From the NCBI RefSeq assembly GCF_022682495.2, contig NC_071389.1:62642239-62706238 (forward strand): a stretch of 64,000 nucleotides of DNA. The letters are read 5' to 3'. Source of the stretch: Desmodus rotundus (lineage: Eukaryota; Chordata; Mammalia; Chiroptera; Phyllostomidae). Positions within the stretch are counted from its first letter, which is position 1, and each line of letters begins with the position of its first letter. The notes beneath the pieces are model-generated. The model ran no database searches. It worked only from the letters and a program-made list of their open reading frames with translations, and was not told the origin of the DNA. Positions 13,601-22,592 of this stretch are shown piece by piece. Both the position numbers and the translations under genes were made by a program.

Positions 13601-16600
13601 TAAACTATTTTAGAATTCCAACGTTTATGTAAACATCGCAAAAATATGTAAATAACCTTCTATACGAGGTTAGAGGATTCATCATATGGTTAATAAAAAA
13701 CAAAACAGTGAAGAAAGGTGATTTCACCAATGTTTATCTGTAACCAGTTATAGAATGCAAATTTAAAATATATAAGTCTAGATAAAACTAATGCTGCTCT
13801 TATTATAGATACCAATATGGTGATTATGGTACAAGCATAACTTCCTTGAAACTGCGGTACTTAACTTCATATCTAGACGACGACACATGGTACTAATTAC
13901 TTCAAATCAAAAAACAATTGTGCTGGAGACAATTCAAACAATAGGTACACAAAGCTCAAAGGAATTAGTAACTTACCAAAAATATGATAACAAATTTATA
14001 GATCATGAAGGGCATGGATAAGATAAACATCCATGTATTTACCAAAATGCTAATTTAGGGGAATCAAGGGGCATGTCTTGGCACTTAGAAGAGTCCATCA
14101 CGGACAGTAAAGGCACTGCTTTACACGGGGAGCAGTGACTTTGTGTGAGTCACTACTCTAAGACCGAACAAGGTCACGTAAAGAAATGACCACTAGATCC
14201 CTAAGAGTCAGGTAAAGACATGTTTGAAGGTATGTTTCCGTCCACAGAGTTTAACGGTGTTAAATAGCACGACTGTTTCCTGGACGTGTCTCCTGAGGAC
14301 ATAAGGAGACACAGAAAATTAGGCTCGGTTGATGACAGATATGATTTAGTGTGACTACTCTCACATTTTTTCTAATTATTTTAAGCATTTGTATTTAAAG
14401 TATTTGAGTATTAAATATCTAAGAATGTAAAGACATAAGATTTTAATGCTTTTACATTTTTTGCAAGTTGTGTAATACTGAAAAGAATGCAAAATTATTA
14501 CAGAATTTAGGTTTTAATCTTCCATTCACTGGACAATCATTTTAATTTGAAAAAAATCAAAGAAGTCACGGTAGAAAATGGGGGCTCTATTACTTAACTC
14601 TGATAAACAATTTCTGCTTCACAACTTCTACTAAAGCTGATATTTTTACTGTTGTTCAGTTACAGTCATCCCGCCCTTTTCCCCACTGCTCTCCCTCACC
14701 CTGGCCCCCCCCCCCAGTCAATCCCCTCACTGTCCTGCCCACGAGTTCTCCATGCACGTTCCCTTGCTTGCCCCTTCCCCTCTTCTCCGTTATCACCAAC
14801 CCCCGCCCCCCAAACAAGATTTAAAAACTTGATTTCTTTCCAAAGTGATTAGGTAGACTAAAAGAAGAAAAAGATTCTTAAATTGTATTTAAAAATCTAT
14901 CTTAAACTAAAATATCCAAGAAATGCTTTAGTAAGTCGTTGGGGAAAAACAATTAAGAGCACTGCAGCCAGGCTCCTTCAGAGCAGCACGGACCCAAGAA
15001 ACACAGCCGTCATTCCCCGCGAGACCACAGGGTGTCATCGTCACACCGTGAATAATTGCTGTACCTTTAAAAATCCTTTTAAACACTAAAGGCAAAGTAC
15101 ATTTTTTTTTTTAAAGATTCCAGTCAAAACTTTCTCACTAGATTGCCAATCCTACACTTAAACACTATTATGGAGTATACTGAAACTATCAAATTATTTT
15201 TATAGTTTCAGAATAAATAACCCCTCACAGTCTTCTGCCTAATGAATAGACATATTTAAAGTCAACTGCTTCCTTTTTCACATTCCCAATACATACTGAA
15301 TATTATAAAAATAACTATTCTCTGTCTTGTAAAATGTGAAAATATTCTAACACTAATTGCTATATTATAAAAATCTAGGAAAAAATGGGTTTAAAGTATC
15401 TTTGGGGTAGTTCTCAGAGAATTATAATGGAATAATGTTTATTTTTAAAAGAACCAATATAATGAATTGATTCAGCAATACTAAAAAACTGAGATTAATG
15501 TTGCCAAACTGAGTTCCTTGTGTTTTTACTCAAAAATAACAACTTGTTAAACCTAAATTGAAGGATTAAATTCTGTTCCGAAATTACTTAATTCCTTAAA
15601 TTCCAAAAGTGTGTGTGTAAGGTGGAGTGTAGAAAAAACAGTAACCTAATGAAACTTCTTTTAATAATTTCTAAACAGTTGAATTTTTTAAAGTAATTTG
15701 AACTCAACACATCAATATTATACATGAGACTGTCATCGCAAAATCTTGGTATTTTAACCTTATATTCTTTCCTCAAATTATCAGAAACAGAAAAAGTAAC
15801 TGTTAACTTTTTTAAAAAATCACTGAATATGAGAAAACAATTTCAAAAATTTCCCCAGCTGCTATTTGAGAACATAGAAGCTGTGTAAGATAAATTGTAG
15901 TAGATAATTATTTCAGATATTAAATCACACGTATTCTCTTGTACTGACCATGACGAGCAATGAAATAGCAGCTATAGCTCACACGCAATCCCCCAGGACA
16001 CCGATACAAAGGACACAGGGAGTCTATGGGGGAAAGTGCCTACGAGCTCGTGTAGGGGGACAGAGGACAAAATTTACACCCCCTGTAAGCCTGTTAGAGT
16101 CCCTTTGAAGAGCAAAAGCTCACTGGAAGAAAAACACCCCCCAAGTGCACTCATTCGGGAGGGCAAAAGCAAACAAATCTAGCACAGACGGCCTCATCGT
16201 GGTAGGGCTTGTCTTTGTACACTTCTCATAACACTGCTTGTTTTCCTTTGGCAAAACTAGTGACGGCAAATCCAAGGATCTAGTATCATATCACAGCAAC
16301 TGCAAATTCTTACCCCAAGTGGCTGTGAGGCTTACTAAAGAATATTTAAACACTCAGTTTAAACCAAAAATTTCACCTTATTTATACTGCTCAGTATATA
16401 TATATATCAAGGAGATTACTTGATTATCTAAACGCCGAACCTAGGATAACTGATTTTAAAGTTATTACCATTAGCCCTGGCTGGTGTGGCTCAGTGGAAT
16501 GGGCAAGGGCTATGAACCAAAGGGTTGCCAGTTCAATTCCCAGTCAGGGCACATGCCTGGGTTGTGGGCCAGGTCCCCAGTGGGGGCCATGTGAGAGGCA

Positions 16601-19600
16601 ACCATGCATTGATGTTTCTCTCCCTCTCTATGTCTCTCCCTTCCCCTCTCTCTAAAAATAAATAAAACCTTAAAAAAAATAACGTTATTACCATTAGTAA
16701 CAAACACAAAAATAATAAACATTTATTTAATATTTAACTAAATATGTGTGAGTATGTACATTTTTGCATAGATGGACAAAAACTGACTGGGATACTATAT
16801 GTCAAAATGTATTTTTGAGTTATTTTAATTTTCTCTTTAATATTATACAAATTATCTACAATAAACATAAATTAACTATATAATCGGAAAGGTTTTCCAA
16901 GAAACTCAAGCTCTACAAATCTTTCCTAGAGTGGTACTAAAAAGAGATAGATTTTTATATTAGGATTTGGAGGCAAATCTTCAGACAGCCCAGAAATCTT
17001 AAGTTTCAGATCTGCCTCAAACCCGAATTTCCCATGGCAATACTTAACGTGAATTCTTTCAAAAACCACCAAATTCCAGAATTAAGGAAAGGCTTTATAG
17101 TAGATCCTTAACTTATCACAAACTACAAAAATGGATGAGTATTTATAACCTTTATATATTCTTTTAGTTTATCATTCTCCTCTTCCTTTTTATGGATTTG
17201 GAGTTGTAGGCGTTCATGCACTACTTCAACTGATTGTGCAAAACGGTTGGCTTTCAAAGCATTTGCCTAAAACAGAGGAAACAAAAATAAAATGTGTTAT
17301 TTGATATATTACCTGCATTCAGACATGATCTGAACAGCTGATAAAAAGCAAAATGACACTTCACGTAAACAGTGACACCCGTCTCACCAGGGCAACTGTG
17401 TTCTACATAAAGCTATTTGGAACGTTTTCTCCTCCCTCCTTTTATTTAACGGCTCCTGATAATCATCTCTTTTTAAAAATTCCTATCTATGTTCCTACGT
17501 AAAATTATGGGTATATCTAAAATGCTGCACCGTACAAATTTACACATAGTTCCTACACATAGTGATTTAAACCAAGTACCCTGACAGAAACACCATCAAA
17601 ATCTAAATTAAAAAAAAATTGTTTTAAATTAAGATGTGCTATTTGTTACATTATTTGTATATTTGCAAAATATACAAATAATCTAAATTTTGGGGGGGGT
17701 CTATTTCTGAGGACATGGGAGCCAGGGTGGAAAGGAGTCAATATTAAGCAAATAGATGAATTCAGCTCAAAATCTGCTTACCTTTTCATTCTGAAACAAA
17801 CAAGAAAGTTCTTGGATATAGGCCTCCTTTTCAAGCACCTTCTTCTTAAGATCCTTCGGCAGATACGATGTTAGAGTTAGGAACATCATAAACAATGTTG
17901 GCTAATTTTACAGCCAAGCAGCATACAAACAAAAAGGTCAGAAGAATAGATACAAAGTGTAAAAAGACTTACAGTATTTTCACTCTCATTATCAGTTAGC
18001 TTCTCTAACATGCCGGATAAATCTGTGTCATCGATCTGTGAAAAAATATTGCTACCAGTCAGTGTTCATAACTATATTTCTCTCTATAAAAAAGTAGAAA
18101 GTGAAATAAGCATCAATTAAAAAAGGGAAAAGGACTGATGGACATGAACAACTGTGTGGTGATTACTGGGGGGCAGGGGCATAATGGGACTAAATAGTAA
18201 TGGGAAAAAAATACGATACAGATTAAATTAAAAGATAAATACACTTTAAAAGAGAAATAAGCATCAATTTAATACGAATAACTACACTGCACAGTTCAGA
18301 TTTTTTAAAATGTTAATAGCAGAAGGATTTTTGCCTAAGTGTTCCAAATCATGTTTTGTCCACAATTCATAAAATTAGTTAATTCACATAATGCCGCAGA
18401 AAGTACAAGCCAATGACATAAAAATCACAAAAATCTTGTATTCAGAGAAAGCTCACGGTGCTGTTAGTGAATAGGTAAAAATCATAAACAACCTAATTCT
18501 ACCAATAAGAATTATTTTTAATCATGGCAAATCAGTAACAGAATTTACATAGACAGAACACAGAAGAATGTTTATTCATTTGAGTGATATACTCCTGTTT
18601 GAGGATGTGGAAAAGCTACGGTTTCTTTCACCTAGAAGCACATATGCATGTGCATGTAACGCAAAATCGTATTCACAGTTCAGAGAGGCCCTGGACCTTC
18701 GTGAAGCCCTCCAGATGCTCTATAAGGTCTCACAGTAGAACTGCCTGGCATCCGTGTTTTCATTTTTCTGGGTACACACAACTCACAAACGAGTGTTCAC
18801 AGCAGCTTTATCCATGACAGCCAAACAGGAGAGGCAACCCAAATGGCCATCAAATGCGGAATGGGCAAATAAAAGTGGTATACCATACATAAATACACTC
18901 ATAAATAAAATATTATTTAGCAATAACAAGGAATGAAGCACTGAGACATACTAAAACATGGATGAAACTTGAAAACATTGTTAAATGAAAGAAAGCAGTT
19001 AGGAACAACCACATACTAGATGACTCCATTTATAGAACATGTCCAGAATCAACAAATCCATACAGACAGAAAGTACACGAATAGGCTGAGGGGTGGGCGG
19101 GGATGGGAGGTGAACTGCTAAAGGGCATGGAGTTTTTTTGTAGCAATGAAATGCTCTAGAATTGATTGTGGTGACAGCTACACAATTCTGTGGATATACT
19201 AAAAATCACTGAATCGTACACTTGAATGGGAGAATTGGATGGTATGTGAATTACATCACCACAAAATTGTTACCAAAAAGAGAATACATGGATGTATAAA
19301 TATAATGTATACAAGAGCTTAGATTCTATGAGTATTTTATTTTAATTGGCTGAAATGACAACATTATAATAAATAATTGAAGTTTTTGAAGTTTTTTCTA
19401 TCAAAAACTTCTATAAATAATGATTTATAGAAATTATTATTTCTATAAAAATACATTGCTCTCATGTAGAACTATTTATGAAATATTAAAAGTAGGGGTT
19501 AGTTTAATGATTGCCATTTCAAAAAATTCAAGAATTATTTCCATTTTAAATATACCAATATTTTAACTTCTACAGTTTGAAAAATAATATAGCCTTCAAC

Positions 19601-22540
19601 TGAGAAATACCGCTATTAAATTGGTGGTTAATATTCCTTACTTGTTGGTATTCTGGCTTTCTAAGAAGATGTTCTAAAGCTTGTTTTACGCGTTTAAATG
19701 TATCTAATTCTTTTGTTAGTATTTCCTTCTGCTTAAAAATCTTCTTCAAATTGGATGGAGAAAGATCAGCCTGACAAAATATAAAAACCGCAGACATATT
19801 TAAGACATAGCATTAACACACTCTAAAATATAATGTTATTTATTATCACAGAGTACTTTTTCCTGTGACAAAATCATTCTTTTGTACATAGTAATAGTAA
19901 ACGCTGCCAAGTTTGTTAATAGTAATAGAATCTGTTACATGGTACATTAAAGTAAAATGAAATCAAAATAAGAGATTAAACCCTAAAGTATTTCAAACAT
20001 TTATTTTAATAAAACTAATAGAATGCAATCTATTTTTTTGTCATTACCTCAAACTTTAGTACACTGAAATTTTAGATTTCTACTCCACAAAACATTATAG
20101 AAAATAGGTATATTTCATCTTTCAGAATATTTTGGTTTTACTACTCTTGAGAAAAGCTGACTCACTAATTCAACTCCAGGTAAGTCAAGCACCAAGGTAC
20201 ACAGTTTCTAGCTGAGCCTCTTATCAAGTGCATGCCTGACACTATCTCTGAGGGAAAGAACTGGAATAAAGAACACCAATAAGCCTGCATTTTTTAATAT
20301 CAAATACCAGCACGTGCGCATAACTACGTTAAGATATGAAACCTGTTAGTGCAATCTGAGCATTATGCAAGCTGTTCATTTTATTAGATGTTTGCAAGTC
20401 AAGTACTCACATTTTCAAAACGAGTTTCTTCAACGGTGTCCTTAAATAATGGTAAGAGTAATTCCACAGAAAAGGTTGCCAACTCAGCTTCCTTAAATGT
20501 TGCTTCCAACTCAGTCTTTTCATTTAGGACACCCTGCTTTACACTAATTAGATATGCAGAAACAAAATTTAAGTTAAATCTGTCAAATAAACCAGTTGTA
20601 TTTTCATGAATATATATAGCACACCTTTAACTAAATATTACAGTTGCCTAAAATGCTCTGCGAAATGTAACTGTAAATTGTCACTGAAAATGTAATGCAT
20701 TTTTCTATACTACCATATTTTTTCTACATTTACTATAAACAGAAAGACAATTTTTAAAATGGTAGAATATATACAACACAGAGACTACAAACGGCAAGGC
20801 TTTCCCTGTGCCATTTGATAATTATTCAACACGTCTTTTCTAGGTGGTAAAGCAATTCGTGGGAGTGTTTGTCTTTTTTTCTTCCCTTCCTTCTCCCTTA
20901 CTCCAAACCCAAAAGACTGGTCTTTCTAAATCTTATTCCCAAACCCTTTCTTAAAAGTTACTGCTCTTCACAAAATATTCCCCCAGAAGAATGAATAAGC
21001 TAAAGAAAAGGATAACAAAAAACTACATCTCTCCGGATATCTAAAAATCCTTCATATTTGGCTTTATAACAATTATCATTTAGAACACTGATAATATTTG
21101 CCTTCTTTATTATGTTTTACCTAGACACTACTGTGTATCATTCTAAGACACGTTTTTTTGGGGGGGACACATTTTTGCATCCTGAAATCAGGTGCTTCTC
21201 ACAATCTTCCTCCACGGCTCAGGAGGAAGCCTGAGCTGTCTGTCCTGCACACGCCCCGGCTTGTAGAAGGAGTGCCCGATGCTTTGCCGAATATCCCAGA
21301 GATGGGGTGCAACACTCATTTAACCCCTAGGAAGGGAGGGTCATGGAGAGAGGCTGAAGGAGCTGGTGAGGAGGAATGTTTAGTAACATTCCAGAAGCAA
21401 GACTCCAATACAGGCTTGCTGTATATTGTAATTAAGAGCCCAACAACAAGAAATTTTATTTCAGTTAAAGATGCTCCTAAAAAAAATGCCAATTGCCAAT
21501 ATTCTTAATAGCAAGGATAACTTGAGTCAAAAAGTGACTCAGAAGAGTTGGACTTGAGTAGAGAGAAGTTTTGAGAATACCTGAACTCATTTATTATACT
21601 TATATTTTATTTTTATATAGGCACATATTTGGAATAAAAATCTGTGTACAATTAATGAGGTTTTTTAATGTTTATAAATAAAATTCCAGTCTGTCTTTAA
21701 TTGGCAGCTCTTTTCTTTCTTTATGGAATATATATAATGGCTCATCAGCACTTAAAGGCATACTAGAGGCTCTGTCAAAAAGTAGATTGTGTTCTTAGGC
21801 ACCACTGGCTTAAAGTGATGGGCCTATGAAGATGCTGGCTGTGAATGACAACTGCCCATTATTAAAAACAATAAAAATTAAAAAAAAAAACAAAAAACCA
21901 TGGGCAGAAAGTCAAGAATGATTATATATGAGCAAACATCTTCATTTTTAACAAAGTAAACTAGAAGTTGGACTATACCATCCATAGTAACAATAACTGC
22001 ATTTTAAGATTGTCATTTGGGGGAGCAATGAGTCATATAAATAACAAGAATATTCCCCATTCTAAAAAAAGCAAAACATGGCAGGTATTTGTTAAACAGC
22101 AATATACCAAGTGACAGAGAATTGGTACTCATTAACTATATATCCAATATTCTATCATTTATATCTTCATTTACCTTAGTTAAAACACTATACAAGTTCT
22201 TAATAGGTAAGGTTTTCATTTTCAATTGCTTTCCTTGAGAATCAAAAAAACTAGCCAAATTCTGCTAAATAAGTATATTGTAATCAGATTAAATCAATAC
22301 ATTAATTACTAGACTTGAAGGAGATAGTCTTGAAAAAATGCTGTATTTGATTCAAATAATTTACAATATGGACAAAACATGAAACCCTGAAATCAGAAAC
22401 TTAGACATCCCCTATTGTTGAGAATACCAGCTGAGACGACTTTCACTGGCATGCCGTGGTACGTGTTCTCTCTCTGATCTACTTTTAAAATGGGAAAACA
22501 ATTCTTCTGAATGACTTCCATCATTTGCAGGCTCCTCCAT
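1508..22540 (-). CDS. ODF2L: ODF2L (BCAP) coding region, eleven coding exons, 3' end outside window
   Basis: ODF2L is an outer dense fibre 2-like coiled-coil protein, also called BCAP. From family knowledge it sits at centrioles and basal bodies and influences ciliogenesis. The join, in transcript order, is 22540-22428, 20543-20411, 19770-19642, 18035-17973, 17853-17782, 17266-17150, 13578-13393, 8719-8610, 7666-7531, 2993-2883 and 1612-1508. This gives 425 codons with no stop. Diagnostic peptides that match the human protein as I remember it include [10 protein letters not shown] near the start, KELDTF and [26 protein letters not shown], and [21 protein letters not shown]. The product is rich in Leu, Glu, Lys and Gln with heptad-like spacing, has no signal peptide or membrane segment, and looks like an extended coiled coil. 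The human protein is a little over 600 residues, so about a third is missing. The CpG-island promoter is at the right. CLCA2 is the divergent neighbour. Confidence 0.94.
1613..2882. other. ODF2L intron, no recognised element
   Basis: About 1.27 kb of mostly AT-rich intron. A more GC-rich patch around 2,030-2,240 has no open frame or splice pair that I can defend. I see no recognisable repeat. Confidence 0.5.
2883..2993 (-). CDS. ODF2L: ODF2L coding exon 10 (residues 354-390)
   Basis: The acceptor CTAG is followed by 111 nt reading [20 protein letters not shown] and ending TLIEVYKTQ, then a GTGACC donor. The exon is phase 0 at both ends. It matches the human [17 protein letters not shown] segment, which is the point where a shorter human isoform diverges, so this junction is a likely alternative-splicing position. 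Confidence 0.92.
3225..3640 (+). mobile_element. Decayed L1 ORF2-region fragment
   Basis: The order of short phrases here (aatgcaatttcaaccaaaag, tcatatggaaaaataaa, gacagaatagaaaatgaa, then a tggaaaaatatgg-like stretch) follows the 3' part of mammalian L1 ORF2. It is heavily diverged and has no long frame. Related material resumes at about 4,310-4,500. Confidence 0.6.
4540..5240 (+). mobile_element. Ancient L2-like repeat
   Basis: Phrases typical of old L2-class copies appear in order: a tcatggagcttacat block near 4,567, then gatggtggcctgaaccagg, gagaagtggtccaagcctgg, and gaggaaggagtcaaggatga around 5,060-5,190. No intact frame remains. The class call is from recognition, not alignment. Confidence 0.5.
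5440..5830 (+). mobile_element. Old L1M-type 3'-end fragment
   Basis: The text reads like an L1M ORF2 end and 3' region: a ccctttgaccatgtaattgc block, then atttatctgaagaaaacag, then an A-rich stretch. It is AT-rich and decayed, with no frame. Confidence 0.5.
7505..7526. repeat. CA/TG dinucleotide microsatellite at a splice donor
   Basis: About ten CA units lie immediately left of the exon that begins at 7531. On the gene strand this puts the donor GTAC directly upstream of a (TG)n run. Confidence 0.95.
7531..7666 (-). CDS. ODF2L: ODF2L coding exon 9 (residues 308-353)
   Basis: The first base G completes the lysine codon split with the previous exon. The frame then reads [19 protein letters not shown] and continues to [11 protein letters not shown]. 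The exon is 136 nt. The acceptor is AATAAAG, a rather purine-rich tract. The donor is GTACTG, running into a TG repeat. It matches the human [15 protein letters not shown] segment. Confidence 0.92.
7667..8609. other. ODF2L intron, nothing recognised
   Basis: A 0.94 kb AT-rich intron between two well-supported coding exons. I see no repeat, open frame or RNA gene that I can support. Confidence 0.5.
8610..8719 (-). CDS. ODF2L: ODF2L coding exon 8 (residues 272-307, plus split codon 308)
   Basis: A TTTTTTAG acceptor is followed by 110 nt reading [20 protein letters not shown], then [17 protein letters not shown], with a GTAAGA donor. It ends with two bases of a lysine codon completed by the next exon. 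This is almost identical to the human peptide as I recall it, so it is one of the best anchors for the ODF2L call. Confidence 0.94.
9270..9365 (+). mobile_element. L2 3'-end fragment
   Basis: The stretch shows the typical L2 end: a ttgttttgttcattgctagg block, then ccttgcatagaacag, then taataaatgtgaaatgaat. Confidence 0.65.
9707..9930 (+). mobile_element. Bat VES-type tRNA-derived SINE
   Basis: The head is CCCTGACTGGTGTGGCTGAG, with A- and B-box-like segments, a TC-rich tail region and an A-rich end. A 13-bp duplication with mismatches flanks it (9692-9704, AAAGTTACGTGAC, and 9931-9943). It lies inside MER2. This SINE class is restricted to bats, and it is the main evidence for the taxon. Confidence 0.93.
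10332..11613 (+). mobile_element. HAL1/L1-type element with ORF1 remnant and 3' UTR
   Basis: A perfect 10-bp duplication, TTATGAATTG, flanks the insert (10322-10331 and 11614-11623). The left half encodes an L1 ORF1p-like coiled-coil frame (10308-10652, whose first codons come from MER2), with phrases such as [19 protein letters not shown]. After a stop, the decayed ORF1 C-terminal region continues to about 11,200 ([20 protein letters not shown], then [15 protein letters not shown]). It then passes straight into a G-rich 3' UTR and an A-rich tail with no ORF2. ORF1 without ORF2 is the HAL1 arrangement; an internally deleted L1 is the alternative. It carries stop codons and is non-functional. 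Confidence 0.85.
12300..12420 (-). mobile_element. MIR SINE fragment
   Basis: The conserved MIR core appears in reverse orientation: an attaccccctattttagagat block followed by gctcagagaggttaagtacc and a ctcagagtcacc block. Confidence 0.8.
13393..13578 (-). CDS. ODF2L: ODF2L coding exon 7 (residues 210-271)
   Basis: A pyrimidine-rich TTTTTTTTTAG acceptor leads into 186 nt reading [20 protein letters not shown], then [20 protein letters not shown], and ending QIQDQ. The donor is GTCAGT. The exon is phase 0 at both ends and is the longest ODF2L exon in the window. It aligns with the human [21 protein letters not shown] region. Confidence 0.95.
14643..14830 (-). mobile_element. L1 3'-UTR tail, antisense
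   Basis: The C-rich strand (tactgttgttcagttacagt followed by ccctcaccctgg and poly-C) is the reverse complement of the G-rich bat L1 3' UTR with its AT-rich end. It resembles the segment at about 32,885-33,030. Confidence 0.65.
16475..16683 (+). mobile_element. Bat VES SINE, young copy
   Basis: The head is CCCTGGCTGGTGTGGCTCAG, followed by gttcaattcccagtcagggc, a catgcctgggttgtgggcc block and an A-rich tail. A perfect 14-bp target duplication, GTTATTACCATTAG, lies at 16461-16474 and 16684-16697. The intact duplication indicates a fairly recent insertion. Confidence 0.96.
17150..17266 (-). CDS. ODF2L: ODF2L coding exon 6 (residues 171-209)
   Basis: A CTGTTTTAG acceptor leads into 117 nt reading [20 protein letters not shown], then [19 protein letters not shown]. 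The donor AAG/GTTATA is a weak match to consensus. The exon is phase 0 at both ends. It matches the human NTLKANRFSQSVKVVHERLQ segment. Confidence 0.93.
17267..17781. other. Short ODF2L intron, nothing recognised
   Basis: A 515-bp intron with no repeat that I can name. A G8 run lies near 17,691-17,698. Confidence 0.5.
17782..17853 (-). CDS. ODF2L: ODF2L coding exon 5 (residues 147-170)
   Basis: 72 nt reading [20 protein letters not shown], then QNEK, with a good GTAAGC donor. The acceptor CTGCCGAAG lacks a strong pyrimidine tract, so the exon may be optionally included. The peptide matches the human [20 protein letters not shown] segment, and skipping it would keep frame. Confidence 0.9.
17973..18035 (-). 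CDS. ODF2L: ODF2L coding exon 4 (residues 126-146)
   Basis: A TTTTTTCACAG acceptor leads into 63 nt reading [20 protein letters not shown], then T, with a GTAAGT donor. The exon is phase 0 at both ends. It matches human LTDNESENT. Confidence 0.92.
18036..19641. other. ODF2L intron with an old L1 3' end
   Basis: A 1.6 kb intron. Its right half is an ancient L1 3' end, annotated separately. A short G-rich stretch at about 18,140-18,250 may be another L1 3' piece. No gene is seen. Confidence 0.6.
18590..19290 (+). mobile_element. Ancient L1 (L1M/L1P-like) ORF2 end and 3' UTR
   Basis: The sequence follows the familiar mammalian L1 3' end: cagcagctttatccatgaca, then caacccaaatggccatcaaa, aggaatgaagcactgagaca, acatggatgaaacttgaaaa, and near the end tatactaaaaatcactgaa then tggtatgtgaattacatc. 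It is well diverged and has no intact frame. Confidence 0.88.
19642..19770 (-). CDS. ODF2L: ODF2L coding exon 3 (residues 83-125)
   Basis: A TATTTTGTCAG acceptor leads into 129 nt reading [20 protein letters not shown], then [20 protein letters not shown], then YQQ. The donor is GTAAGG. The exon is phase 0 at both ends. The [19 protein letters not shown] stretch of human ODF2L is matched almost exactly, which first identified the gene. Confidence 0.95.
19771..20410. other. ODF2L intron, nothing recognised
   Basis: 640 bp, AT-rich, between two strong coding exons. I recognise no repeat or RNA gene. Confidence 0.5.
20411..20543 (-). CDS. ODF2L: ODF2L coding exon 2 (residues 38-82)
   Basis: The acceptor AATTAG is followed by T, which completes the cysteine codon split with exon 1. 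The frame then reads [20 protein letters not shown], then [11 protein letters not shown], and ends RFEN. The donor is GTGAGT. The exon is 133 nt. It matches human [16 protein letters not shown] and [11 protein letters not shown]. The phase-2 start constrains what can precede it. Confidence 0.95.
20544..22427. other. ODF2L intron with a candidate cryptic exon
   Basis: A 1.9 kb intron. A splice-site pair at 22175-22261 is discussed as a possible poison exon. An open frame of 116 codons on the plus strand at 21,158-21,508 has no recognisable domain and is treated as chance. I name no repeat here apart from an A-rich patch near 21,867-21,895. Confidence 0.5.
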
Positions 22541-22592
22541 AAATCTGGGCGATGAATGACAGGTGGCTTTCACAACAACCTCTCTACACAAG
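22428..22592 (-). CDS. ODF2L: ODF2L first coding exon with start codon (residues 1-37)
   Basis: The exon begins after a GACTTTCAG acceptor at 22592, carries 52 nt of 5' leader, and starts translation at the ATG whose first base is 22540. The frame reads [20 protein letters not shown] and ends ESRLS plus two bases of a cysteine codon, with a GTATTC donor. The start is chosen because it aligns with the human N-terminus ([15 protein letters not shown]). No in-frame stop precedes it within the exon, and the base at -3 is T, so the initiation context is moderate. Confidence 0.92.

Larger units (their letters stand above)
13579..17149. other. ODF2L intron with L1 tail and VES SINE
   Basis: A 3.6 kb intron. 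I recognise an antisense L1 3' tail at about 14,643-14,830 and a VES SINE at 16,475-16,683. The sequence between about 15,940 and 16,230 is less AT-rich but has no frame or repeat that I can name. Confidence 0.6.
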
